From Brucella pseudintermedia (GTDB lineage: Bacteria > Pseudomonadota > Alphaproteobacteria > Rhizobiales > Rhizobiaceae): a DNA stretch of 64,000 nucleotides. A program made the position numbers and the translations under genes. The stretch lies in assembly GCF_042697365.1 (NCBI RefSeq), contig NZ_CP137604.1, one strand, 5' to 3'. The notes under the pieces were generated by a model, which made no database searches, was not told the DNA's origin, and worked only from the letters and a program-made list of their open reading frames with translations. Shown here one piece after another: positions 50,991 through 60,161 of this stretch (its first letter is position 1; each line of letters opens with the position of its first letter).

Positions 50991-52397
50991 TTACTTCTTG
51001 CCCTGTTCAGCCAGTTCTTTCGGCAATGCGTAGGCCCACTGCGTAATGTTGCCTGCGCCGAGGCAGACGACAAAATCGCCGGGCTCCGCAATCGACGCGA
51101 CCAATGGCGCCAGCGCTTCGGGACCGCTTGCATAGCGCGCGTCGCGATGGCCAGCCGTCTTGATGCGCGATACGAGCGCCTCGGAATTGACGCCTTCGAT
51201 CGGGTCCTCGCCCGCCGTATAGACCGGCGCCACGACGACCGTATCGGCATCGTTGAAACATGCCGCAAACTCGTCGAACAGGCTTGCCAGACGCGTGAAA
51301 CGGTGCGGCTGTACGATGGCGACCACACGGCCTTTGGCGGCTTCACGCGCGGCTTTCAGGACAGCGCGGATTTCAACGGGGTGATGGCCGTAATCGTCGA
51401 ATATTTCGACGCCGTTCCACGAGCCCGTATGGGTGAAGCGGCGCTTCACGCCACCGAACGAGCCGAGACCGCGACGAATATCGTCGGCGGAAATACCGAG
51501 TTCATGCGCAACCGCGATTGCCGCCGTGGCGTTGGATACGTTGTGCTGGCCCGGCATCGGCAGGCGCAGATCCTTGATCTCGGTAGCCTCGCCCTTGCGG
51601 GAGCGGATAACAACATCGAACAGGCTCGCGGCACCGTCCATGCGGTGATTGACGAAACGCACTTCGGCCTGCGGATTCTGACCGTAGGTGATGATGCGAC
51701 GATCCTCAATGCGGCTCACCAGAGCCTGCACTTCCGGATGATCGAGGCACATCACGCCGAAACCATAGAATGGCACGTTCTCGACGAACTGGCGGAAGGC
51801 GGCGCGCACCGCATCGAAATTGCCGTAATGATCGAGATGCTCCGGATCGATATTGGTGACAACCGCAATATCGGCTGGAAGTTTCAGGAAGGTGCCGTCG
51901 CTTTCGTCGGCTTCCACGACCATCCAGTCACCATCGCCCATGCGGGCATTGGTGCCATAGGCGTTGATGATGCCGCCATTGATGACGGTCGGATCGAGAT
52001 GCCCGGCATCGAGCAAGGCCGCAACCATCGAGGTGGTAGTCGTCTTGCCGTGCGTTCCGCCAATCGCGACCGCATGACGGAAGCGCATCAGCTCGGCCAG
52101 CATTTCGGCGCGGCGCACGATAGGCAGCAGCTTTTCGCGCGCGGCCACCAGTTCGGGATTGTTCTTCTTGATCGCCGTCGAAACGACAACCACTTCGGCA
52201 TCGCCAATGTTTTCAGCCTTGTGCCCGACAAAGACCTCAATGCCCTTTTCACGCAGGCGCTGCACATTGGCGCTGTCGGACTGGTCCGAGCCTTGCACCT
52301 TGTAGCCCAGATTGTGCAGCACTTCGGCAATACCACTCATGCCGATGCCGCCAATTCCGATGAAATGGACGCGCCCGATATTCAGCGGCATTTTCAT
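50991..52397 (-). CDS. murC: UDP-N-acetylmuramate--L-alanine ligase
   Basis: This 468-residue Mur ligase adds L-Ala to UDP-MurNAc. N-terminal UDP-binding HFIGIGGIGMSGIAEVLHNLG, the ATP-binding P-loop IGGTHGKTTTTSMVA, and the central VTNIDPEHLDHYGNFDA are diagnostic. Its ATG overlaps the murG stop by 4 bp, and murB begins 1 bp after its stop. Confidence 0.96.
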   Translation of the reverse strand: MKMPLNIGRVHFIGIGGIGMSGIAEVLHNLGYKVQGSDQSDSANVQRLREKGIEVFVGHKAENIGDAEVVVVSTAIKKNNPELVAAREKLLPIVRRAEMLAELMRFRHAVAIGGTHGKTTTTSMVAALLDAGHLDPTVINGGIINAYGTNARMGDGDWMVVEADESDGTFLKLPADIAVVTNIDPEHLDHYGNFDAVRAAFRQFVENVPFYGFGVMCLDHPEVQALVSRIEDRRIITYGQNPQAEVRFVNHRMDGAASLFDVVIRSRKGEATEIKDLRLPMPGQHNVSNATAAIAVAHELGISADDIRRGLGSFGGVKRRFTHTGSWNGVEIFDDYGHHPVEIRAVLKAAREAAKGRVVAIVQPHRFTRLASLFDEFAACFNDADTVVVAPVYTAGEDPIEGVNSEALVSRIKTAGHRDARYASGPEALAPLVASIAEPGDFVVCLGAGNITQWAYALPKELAEQGKK

Positions 52398-53521
52398 GGC
52401 CGAGTTCCTTCTTTGAATTCCTGAACAGATTTACCCGCTGCAATAGCCTCTGCCAGATCGGCAAGCAACCGCCCAGCATCCGGCTTGCCAACGCTTTTTG
52501 CAGCTTTTGCTTGTGCTTCGAGGCGCTGCGGCTCATTCATGGCGGCCTGGAGTAGCCCGGCCAGGCGTTCCGGCGACAATTCCGACTGACGAACGACCTC
52601 GCCGCCGCCCGCGGCCGCAAGTGCCGCCGCGTTCGCCGCCTGATCATGATCGAGCGCGTGCGGAAACGGCACCAGCATGGCTGGGCGACCGATGACTGTG
52701 ATCTCGGAAACGGTGGAAGCCCCTGAACGCGAAATCACGAACTGGGCATCGGCCATGCGTGCAGGCATGTCGTTGAAGAACGGCGCGACATCCGCCGGAA
52801 TGCCAAGCTTCTTGTAAGCATCGCGCACCGCGGCTTCATCTTCCTTGCGGGACTGCTGGGTGATCAGCAACCGTGCGCGATCTTTCTCAGGCAGCAAGGC
52901 CACGGCGGCGGGAATGGCGCTCGAAAAGAATTGCGCGCCCTGACTGCCGCCAAAGACCAGCAGGCGGAACCGTTCATCCGCCTTGACCGGCTTATAGGGC
53001 GTCCCTGCTGCGACCAGCACCGGCGGGCGCACCGGATTACCGGTCGCGACCGTCTTTTCGGCATGGACGCCGCCCGTTTCAGACAAAAAGCCACCGGCAA
53101 TGGCCTTCACGCGGCCCGCAAGCCCTTTATTGGCGCGGCCCATGACGGCGTTCTGCTCATGCACCAGGGTCGGGATGTTCATGTTGCTCGCCGCATAGAG
53201 TGGCGGCAGCGTCGGATAGCCTCCAAAACCCGCCACGAGCTTCGGTTTCAGCCGACGGAACAATTTGCGGGAATCGAGATTGCCCTGCCACAGCGACCAG
53301 AACGTCTTCAGAAGCGCTATGGGATTGCGGCCGGCAATCGTCGCCGAACGGATGACATGAACATGGTCTTCCGCAAATGCGCCTGCGAAACGCTGCGCGC
53401 GCGCATCGGTCGCCAGATGGACGTCCCAGCCGCGCGCCTTCAGTTCATGCGCCAGCGCTTCCGCCGGGAACAGGTGACCGCCTGTTCCACCGGCAGCCAA
53501 TACAATTACGCCCTTCCCCAT
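52394..53521 (-). CDS. murG: Lipid II synthase MurG (GlcNAc transferase)
   Basis: This 375-residue GT28 glycosyltransferase converts lipid I to lipid II on the inner face of the membrane. The N-terminal glycine loop VLAAGGTGGHLFPAEALAHEL and the donor-site ISRSGASTVSEITVIGRPAMLVPFPHALDHDQAANA are typical. It overlaps murC by 4 bp downstream and follows ftsW after 7 bp. Confidence 0.96.
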   Translation of the reverse strand: MGKGVIVLAAGGTGGHLFPAEALAHELKARGWDVHLATDARAQRFAGAFAEDHVHVIRSATIAGRNPIALLKTFWSLWQGNLDSRKLFRRLKPKLVAGFGGYPTLPPLYAASNMNIPTLVHEQNAVMGRANKGLAGRVKAIAGGFLSETGGVHAEKTVATGNPVRPPVLVAAGTPYKPVKADERFRLLVFGGSQGAQFFSSAIPAAVALLPEKDRARLLITQQSRKEDEAAVRDAYKKLGIPADVAPFFNDMPARMADAQFVISRSGASTVSEITVIGRPAMLVPFPHALDHDQAANAAALAAAGGGEVVRQSELSPERLAGLLQAAMNEPQRLEAQAKAAKSVGKPDAGRLLADLAEAIAAGKSVQEFKEGTRP

Positions 53522-53528
53522 ATTTCCC

Positions 53529-54689
53529 TCACAAAGCCGGAATGCGCCTGTTCACATCGGCGCCCATGCTGACCGTGTGGGTCATGCGGGCTTCCGGACG
53601 GCGGCGCGTCAGGGCCAGAAGAATGCCCATCGTGATGGCGATGGCAATGAGCGACGACCCGCCATAGGAAATGAACGGCAGGGTCATGCCCTTTGCAGGC
53701 ATGAGATGCAGGTTCACGGCCATGTTGATGATCGACTGGAAACCGAACAGGATGACAATCCCCGAGACGGCCAGACGCGTGAATGCATCGCGCTCGCGCA
53801 GCGCAATCGAAAGACCGCGCACAACGATGAACGCGAACAGCAGCATGATGACCATGCACAGGATGATGCCGTATTCTTCCGCCGCGACCGAGAAAATAAA
53901 ATCGGTATGGCTGTCCGGAATGATGCGCTTTACCGTGCCTTCGCCCGGACCTTGCCCGAACCAGCCGCCGCGCAGGATTGCCTCACGACCGGCATCGACC
54001 TGGAACGTGTCACCCTCGCCCGTCATGAAGCGGTTGATACGCCCCGCCACATGGTCGAACATGAAATAGGCTGAAATGCCGCCGCAAACCGCAAGGCCGC
54101 CGAGGACCAGAATCCAGAACATCGGCAGACCGGCGAGGAAGAACATGGCGCCCCATGTGCCTGTGGTCAGCATCGTCTGGCCAAGGTCAGGCTGGAGAAC
54201 GAGCAGCGCCGCAACAGTACCGAACAGCAGCATGGCCAGAAAATTGCCAGGCATTTCGCCGCCGCGTTCGCGTTCTGAGAACAGCCAGGCGCAAACCACC
54301 ACGAAAGCGGGCTTCATGAATTCCGATGGCTGGATGGAGATGCCTGCAAGATTGACCCAGCGCCGCGCGCCTTTCACTTCGATGCCGAAAAACAGGGCGG
54401 CAACCATCAATACCAGCGAAATGCCAAGCAGGATCAGGGCAAACCGCCTGATCTGGCGCGGCGAGAGAAACGACACGCCGATCATGACGGCGACCGCCGG
54501 AAGCATGAAGAAAATCTGGCGTTCGACAAAATGGAAGCTGTCCAGCCCGATGCGCGACGCCACAGCCGGGCTTGCGGCGAATGACAGCAAAATTCCAAGC
54601 CCCATCAGGGCCAGACATGCAGCGAGGAAGAAGCGGTCTATTGTCCACCACCAATTGGCGACAGGACCGCGATCGACACGGCTTACCAT
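53529..54689 (-). CDS. ftsW: Septal peptidoglycan glycosyltransferase FtsW
   Basis: This 386-residue SEDS protein has about ten transmembrane segments and polymerises lipid II at the septum together with FtsI. Diagnostic stretches are RRWVNLAGISIQPSEFMKPAF, VLQPDLGQTMLTTG, and the C-terminal LHLMPAKGMTLPFISYGGSSLIA. The start codon overlaps the murD stop by one base (54689). Confidence 0.95.
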   Translation of the reverse strand: MVSRVDRGPVANWWWTIDRFFLAACLALMGLGILLSFAASPAVASRIGLDSFHFVERQIFFMLPAVAVMIGVSFLSPRQIRRFALILLGISLVLMVAALFFGIEVKGARRWVNLAGISIQPSEFMKPAFVVVCAWLFSERERGGEMPGNFLAMLLFGTVAALLVLQPDLGQTMLTTGTWGAMFFLAGLPMFWILVLGGLAVCGGISAYFMFDHVAGRINRFMTGEGDTFQVDAGREAILRGGWFGQGPGEGTVKRIIPDSHTDFIFSVAAEEYGIILCMVIMLLFAFIVVRGLSIALRERDAFTRLAVSGIVILFGFQSIINMAVNLHLMPAKGMTLPFISYGGSSLIAIAITMGILLALTRRRPEARMTHTVSMGADVNRRIPAL

Positions 54690-56092
54690 CAGCTTTCCCC
54701 TCTCATTGGCGTTACACCCGGAAGCGCCAGAACGGCGCTGCGGAATGCATCGCCGCGTTTTTCAAAATTCTGGAACTGGTCGAAGCTTGCGCAGGCAGGC
54801 GACAGCAGAACGACAGGCTCCGGCGCGGCATCGTTGCCAGCATCGCGCGCGGCATGTTCGACGGCAACAGCAAGCGTGTCGGAAATCTCGAACGGCGCCG
54901 CATCGCCAAGCGTTGCCGCAAACTGCGCCGCAGCTTCACCGATCAGATAGGCCTTGGCAATCCGCGGGAAGAAAACTGACAGCGAAGCAATCCCGCCTGC
55001 CTTCGGCACGCCGCCTGCAATCCAGTAAATGTTCTGCGGGAAGGATGACAATGCCGGAGCAGTCGCTTCCGCATTGGTTGCCTTGGAATCGTTGACGAAG
55101 AGGACTTTCCCGCGATGCCCGACCTGCTCCATGCGATGGGCGAGGCCCGGAAAGCTCTTCAGACCGGCGTGAATTTCTTCAAGGCTCAGGCCGACCGACA
55201 GACAGGCGGCAATCGCCGCAAGTGCATTCTGCGCATTATGCGCGCCGCGCAGCGAGCCGATACCTTCAAGAGAAGCGATTTCATCGACTTCTCCATCCTG
55301 CGCCCAGAACAGTTTCGCGCCATCGGCAAAATAGCCTTTGCCAAGACGCTTTTCCTTGGAAATCCGCACGACATTTACGCCGTCGCGATAAAGCCGGTCG
55401 GCAATGGCTTCGCAATATTGATCGTCCACGCCGACAATCGCCGTGTCGCTTGCTGCCACAAGCCGTTCCTTGATCGCCGCATAGTTTTCCATCGAGCCAT
55501 GACGGTCGAGATGGTCCGGCGTCAGATTGAGCAAAATTCCTGCAGTCGGGTTTAGCGACGGCGCAAGATCAATCTGGTAGGAGGAGCACTCAACCACATA
55601 GAAACGATTTGCCTGCGGCGGTTCCAGCGTCAGGATTGCCGTGCCGATATTGCCGCCGAGCTGCATGTCGCGACCAGAGGCCTTGATGATATGGGCGATC
55701 AAGGCGGTCGTCGTCGATTTGCCGTTGGTGCCAGTAATGGCAATGAATGGGCAATCGGGAGCAATGTGGTTGCGCTCGCGCACGAAAAGCTCCACGTCGC
55801 CGATGATTTCGACCCCGGCCGCATGAGCCAGATCGACGGTCCAGTGCGGCTTTGGATGGGTCAGCGGAACGCCGGGCGAAAGCACGAATGCCGCAAATTG
55901 CGACCAGTCTGCCTGCCTGAGATCGCCCGTGGCAATGCCCGCGCTCTGCGCACGGGCAACGCTGTCGGGATTGTCGTCCCAGGCAATGATCTTTGCTCCG
56001 CCGCCAAGAATGGCCTTGGCGGTCGCAATGCCCGACCCGCCCAGTCCGAAAAGGGCGACTGTCTTATCCTTGAGGGCGGTGATCGGGATCAT
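54689..56092 (-). CDS. murD: UDP-N-acetylmuramoylalanine--D-glutamate ligase
   Basis: This 467-residue Mur ligase adds D-Glu. Evidence is the N-terminal VALFGLGGSGIATAKAI, FVLSPGVPLTHP, ATP-binding ITGTNGKSTTTALIAHI, NLTPDHLDRHGSMENYAAIK and FVNDSKATNAEAT. It lies 6 bp after mraY and is coupled to ftsW by overlap. Confidence 0.96.
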   Translation of the reverse strand: MIPITALKDKTVALFGLGGSGIATAKAILGGGAKIIAWDDNPDSVARAQSAGIATGDLRQADWSQFAAFVLSPGVPLTHPKPHWTVDLAHAAGVEIIGDVELFVRERNHIAPDCPFIAITGTNGKSTTTALIAHIIKASGRDMQLGGNIGTAILTLEPPQANRFYVVECSSYQIDLAPSLNPTAGILLNLTPDHLDRHGSMENYAAIKERLVAASDTAIVGVDDQYCEAIADRLYRDGVNVVRISKEKRLGKGYFADGAKLFWAQDGEVDEIASLEGIGSLRGAHNAQNALAAIAACLSVGLSLEEIHAGLKSFPGLAHRMEQVGHRGKVLFVNDSKATNAEATAPALSSFPQNIYWIAGGVPKAGGIASLSVFFPRIAKAYLIGEAAAQFAATLGDAAPFEISDTLAVAVEHAARDAGNDAAPEPVVLLSPACASFDQFQNFEKRGDAFRSAVLALPGVTPMRGES

Positions 56093-56098
56093 GGCACT

Positions 56099-57181
56099 TT
56101 ACCGGAGCTTGAGGGTGGAAAGACCGATCATCGCGAGGATGATCGCAACGATCCAGAAGCGGATCACGACCTGGCTCTCGGTCCAGCCCTTCTTTTCGAA
56201 ATGGTGGTGGATAGGCGCCATCAGGAAGACGCGCTTGCCAGTCAGTTTGAAGGAACCGACCTGAATAATGACGGAAAGCGCTTCCATGACGAACAGTCCG
56301 CCGATGATGGCAAGGACGATCTCGTGCTTCGTCGCAACGGCGACCGTGCCCAACATCCCCCCCAGCGCCAGCGAACCCGTGTCGCCCATGAAGATGGCGG
56401 CGGGCGGCGCGTTGAACCACAAAAAGCCGAGACCGGCGCCGATGACTGCGCCGAGGACGACGGCAAGCTCACCTGTGCCGGGGACGAAATGGATTTGCAG
56501 ATAATCGGCGAAGATCGCGTTACCGGAAAGATAGGCGATAAAGCCAAAGGAGGCCGCGGCCACCATGACCGGCACGATTGCAAGCCCGTCGAGGCCATCG
56601 GTCAGGTTTACCGCATTGCCCGCGCCAACCATGACAAAGGCTGCAAACGGGATAAAGAACCAGCTCAGATTGATGACAAACTGCTTGGCGAAGGGGAATG
56701 TCAGCGAGGACGAGAACGGCTCCTGCCCTGCCCGCATGATGATGAAGGCGGCGGCTGCGGCGATCAGGAATTCAATGCCAAGACGCGCCTTGCCCGAAAA
56801 ACCCTTGTCGGACTGCTTCGTCACTTTGAGATAATCGTCATAGAAGCCGATAGCGCCGAAACCCACCGTAACCAGCAGCACCACCCAGACATAGACGCTG
56901 GAAAGATTGGTCCAGAGCAGGCACGACACGAGAATGCCGGTCATGATCATGAGACCGCCCATGGTCGGCGTACCGGCCTTCTTGAAATGGGTCTGCGGGC
57001 CGTCGGCGCGGATCGGCTGGCCTTTCCCCTGACGCACCCGGAGCGAGTTGATGATCGACGGGCCGAACAGAAACACGATCAGCGCCGATGTGATCATGGC
57101 GCCGCCGGTGCGGAAGGTGATGTAGCGGAACACATTAAGCGGTGTCATATGTTCGGCGAAGAAGGTGAGAAGCATAAACAT
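56099..57181 (-). CDS. mraY: Phospho-N-acetylmuramoyl-pentapeptide transferase
   Basis: This 360-residue integral membrane enzyme transfers phospho-MurNAc-pentapeptide to undecaprenyl phosphate, giving lipid I. The ten-helix pattern is clear. Signatures are GTPTMGGLMIM, the catalytic GFYDDYLKVTKQSDKGFSGKARL, NAVNLTDGLDGLAI and the histidine-rich FLMAPIHHHFEKKGWTE. It starts 27 bp after the murF stop. Confidence 0.96.
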   Translation of the reverse strand: MFMLLTFFAEHMTPLNVFRYITFRTGGAMITSALIVFLFGPSIINSLRVRQGKGQPIRADGPQTHFKKAGTPTMGGLMIMTGILVSCLLWTNLSSVYVWVVLLVTVGFGAIGFYDDYLKVTKQSDKGFSGKARLGIEFLIAAAAAFIIMRAGQEPFSSSLTFPFAKQFVINLSWFFIPFAAFVMVGAGNAVNLTDGLDGLAIVPVMVAAASFGFIAYLSGNAIFADYLQIHFVPGTGELAVVLGAVIGAGLGFLWFNAPPAAIFMGDTGSLALGGMLGTVAVATKHEIVLAIIGGLFVMEALSVIIQVGSFKLTGKRVFLMAPIHHHFEKKGWTESQVVIRFWIVAIILAMIGLSTLKLR

Positions 57182-57207
57182 GTAGAGAAAAATCCCTCAA
57201 ATACCGC

Positions 57208-58638
57208 TTATTCCGCCGGTTCCACCGGCGGAAACTGGCTGATCAGCGCCTTGACGATTTTGGAAAAACCGATCCCCTTCGACGATTTCACCATGATGAC
57301 ATCGCCCGGACGGACCGTCTTGATCACCAGCGGCAACAATTCGTCGGTGCTCTGCCTGTACTCGGTATGAATTTCAACCGGCAAGGCATTTTTGAGCGCC
57401 GACATGTCCGGTCCACCGATAAAAAGCGCATTCACTTCGGCATCCACGATCGGACGCGCCAGATCGGCGTGGAGTTTTCCCGACTGACGGCCAAGCTCGA
57501 GCATGTCGCCCAGCACCGCGATACGGCGGCCGCGCGAGCCTTCCGGTGCCGTCGAATGCAAGAGTGACAGGGCTGCGCGCATCGAGGTCGGATTGGCGTT
57601 ATAGCTCTCGTCGATCAGCGTGAACGTGCCTTCGGGGTGCTGGAGCACATGGCGCGCGCCACGACCGCCTTCGGCAGAAAGCGTTGCCATTGCCATCATC
57701 ACCTTGGCGATATCCGCGCCGACCAGATCGGCTGCGCCAAGGACGGCGAGCATGTTCTGCACGATATGACGGCCCGGCATGCCGACCTTGACTGCCGCTT
57801 CATGCGCGCCAGCCTTCACCGTCATGCAGGAACAGGTCGGATGCAGCTTCACTTCGCGCAGGCGGTAATCAGAACGGGCATTCTCGCCGAAGGTGACGAT
57901 ATGCTCGACGCCTGCCTTTTCAGCCAGCTCTTCCAACTGCTTGAAGCGCTTGTCATCGCGATTGAGGAGCGCATAACCGCCCGGCACAATGCCCTCGAAA
58001 ATCTCCGCCTTGGCGACGGCGATTTCTTCCAGATTGGCGAAATGGCCAAGATGCGCGGGCGCGATCAGCGTAATCAGCGCCACGTGCGGGCGCACCATCT
58101 TCACCAGCGGGCGGATTTCGTCATGATGATTCATACCGATTTCAAAGACGCCGTAATCGGTATCGGCCGGCATGCGCGCAAGCGTCAGCGGCACGCCCCA
58201 GTGATTGTTGAATGACGCCACCGAAGCATGAACCTTGCCCACTTCGGAAAGCACATGGCGCAAGGCTTCCTTGGTCGTCGTCTTGCCGACCGAACCCGTC
58301 ACCGCGATGATCTGTGCCTTTGAGCGTGCGCGCGAGGCAATGCCAAGCTTGATCAGGGCTTCAAGCACGTCCTCGACCACGATCATCGGCACCTTGGAAT
58401 TGCCGAACGCGGGCAGACGATGTTCCGCCACCACGATCAGACCGGCACCGGCAGCCATGGCAGCGGTGACGAAATCATGTCCGTCGAACTGTTCGCCCTT
58501 GATAGCAAAAAAAGCCTCGCCCGGCTTCAGCGAGCGGCTGTCGATTGAGATACCGGTAATGCCAGCAGGAAGGTTGCCAAACGGCCTTCCTTCCATGGCT
58601 TCGACCATATCATCGGATTTCCACAGCCAGTCACTCAT
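57208..58638 (-). CDS. murF: UDP-MurNAc-tripeptide--D-alanyl-D-alanine ligase
   Basis: This 476-residue Mur ligase adds the D-Ala-D-Ala made by DdlB. Motifs are ISIDSRSLKPGEAFFAIKGEQFDGHDFV, ATP-binding AVTGSVGKTTTKEAL, FEIGMNHHDEI and the C-terminal LIDESYNANPTSMRAAL. It overlaps the murE stop by 4 bp. Confidence 0.96.
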   Translation of the reverse strand: MSDWLWKSDDMVEAMEGRPFGNLPAGITGISIDSRSLKPGEAFFAIKGEQFDGHDFVTAAMAAGAGLIVVAEHRLPAFGNSKVPMIVVEDVLEALIKLGIASRARSKAQIIAVTGSVGKTTTKEALRHVLSEVGKVHASVASFNNHWGVPLTLARMPADTDYGVFEIGMNHHDEIRPLVKMVRPHVALITLIAPAHLGHFANLEEIAVAKAEIFEGIVPGGYALLNRDDKRFKQLEELAEKAGVEHIVTFGENARSDYRLREVKLHPTCSCMTVKAGAHEAAVKVGMPGRHIVQNMLAVLGAADLVGADIAKVMMAMATLSAEGGRGARHVLQHPEGTFTLIDESYNANPTSMRAALSLLHSTAPEGSRGRRIAVLGDMLELGRQSGKLHADLARPIVDAEVNALFIGGPDMSALKNALPVEIHTEYRQSTDELLPLVIKTVRPGDVIMVKSSKGIGFSKIVKALISQFPPVEPAE

Positions 58639-60107
58639 TCCGAGCGCTCCTCAAGGCGGGCGGCCAGCGCTGCCGCCACTTCGGCGTGATCCGAGAACGG
58701 CAGGGTGATATTGCCGACGATCTGCCCCTCTTCATGTCCCTTGCCTGCAACGACCAGCGTATCGCCCGGCTGCATCATCGACACGGCGGTGAAGATTGCC
58801 TCGCGGCGATCACCGATTTCGGTTGCGCCCGGCGCTGCCGCCATGATTTCGGCGCGGATCTGGGCCGGAACTTCCGAACGCGGATTGTCGTCCGTGACAA
58901 TTGCCACATCAGCCAGCCGGGAAGCGATTTCACCCATGATCGGGCGCTTGCCCTTGTCGCGGTCACCGCCGCAGCCGAAGACCACGATCACCCGGCCCGT
59001 CGTGAACGGCCGCACCGAAGTCAGCACATTTTCGAGCGCTTCCGGCTTATGGGCGTAATCGACATAGGCCGGGGCGCCGTCTTCCGTCGCACCAACGAGA
59101 TCAAGCCGTCCGGGTGCCCCTTTCAGGAGCGCCAGGGCGCGCATCGCAGCCGCGGCTGGAACGCCCGTGACCATGGCAAGCCCTGCCGCCACCAGCGCAT
59201 TCGCCACCTGAAAATCTCCGGCAAGCGGCAGCTCGATCTCGAAAATCTCGTCGCCGATGCGCACTTCCACGTGCTGGCGGAAACGTTCATGCTCGACACG
59301 CTTGAGGGCAATGAAGTTACCCTTCCGTCCAACCGTCTTCACGTCGCAACCGGCAAGCGTCGCCGCTTCGATGGCCTGCGCTGAAAAATGATCGTCGGAG
59401 AAGATGATGGCTGGCGCGCCCTTCGGCAAAAGCGTGGTGAACAGGCGCATCTTAGCGCCAAGATATTCATCGATGGTCGCGTGGTAATCCATATGGTCGC
59501 GACCGAGATTGGTGAACGCACCGGCAGCAAGCTTGACGCCGTCGAGACGCCGCTGGTCAAGGCCGTGCGACGAGGCTTCCATCGCCGCATGGGTAACGCC
59601 TTCATCGGCAAGTTCGGCCAGCACGCGATGCAGTTCCACCGGATCGGGCGTGGTCAGTGAATTATAGTCGCTGCGTGTCGGCGAGAAGACGCCCGTCGTG
59701 CCGATATTCGCGGCCGGGAAACCGGCATAGGCCCAGATCTGGCGAGTAAAGGAGGCAACGGAGGTCTTGCCGCTGGTGCCCGTAACGGCAACCATGACCT
59801 GCGGCTGCTTGCCATAGAACTGCGCGGCGGCAACCGCCAGCGCAAGGCGCGGGTCATCAACATGGAGGACCGGCACGCCTGCATCGGCGATGACCGTGTC
59901 CTTGCCCGCAACGATAGCGCTGGCGCCACGCTTGATGGCATCGGCGGCAAAAGCCGCGCCGTCCGCTTTCACGCCCTTCAAGGCTGCGAAAAGAAAACCG
60001 CGTTCAACCTTGCGGGAATCCGATGTGACGCCGGTGATCTCCACCTCGCCGGCATTGCCGGAGGCCAGTTCCTTGAAAAGAGCGATTTCCTTCAGTTTCA
60101 TGGTCAT
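58635..60107 (-). CDS. murE: UDP-MurNAc-L-Ala-D-Glu--meso-diaminopimelate ligase
   Basis: This 490-residue Mur ligase adds the third residue of the stem peptide. ATP-binding VTGTSGKTSVASFTRQIW, GVTHAAMEASSHGLDQRR, and the DNPR motif (VTDDNPRSEVPAQI) that marks meso-diaminopimelate specificity are all present. It follows ftsI after 54 bp and overlaps murF. Confidence 0.96.
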   Translation of the reverse strand: MTMKLKEIALFKELASGNAGEVEITGVTSDSRKVERGFLFAALKGVKADGAAFAADAIKRGASAIVAGKDTVIADAGVPVLHVDDPRLALAVAAAQFYGKQPQVMVAVTGTSGKTSVASFTRQIWAYAGFPAANIGTTGVFSPTRSDYNSLTTPDPVELHRVLAELADEGVTHAAMEASSHGLDQRRLDGVKLAAGAFTNLGRDHMDYHATIDEYLGAKMRLFTTLLPKGAPAIIFSDDHFSAQAIEAATLAGCDVKTVGRKGNFIALKRVEHERFRQHVEVRIGDEIFEIELPLAGDFQVANALVAAGLAMVTGVPAAAAMRALALLKGAPGRLDLVGATEDGAPAYVDYAHKPEALENVLTSVRPFTTGRVIVVFGCGGDRDKGKRPIMGEIASRLADVAIVTDDNPRSEVPAQIRAEIMAAAPGATEIGDRREAIFTAVSMMQPGDTLVVAGKGHEEGQIVGNITLPFSDHAEVAAALAARLEERSE

Positions 60108-60161
60108 ACCAAATCCAGATTCAGTTGTGCGCGTAACGCTGCAAAGGCTGTTTTAAGCGAA

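Noticed and set aside
55691..57370. 559-codon plus-strand frame across murD and mraY
   Set aside because: Spans two real genes in antisense, and the product is extremely charged without domains.
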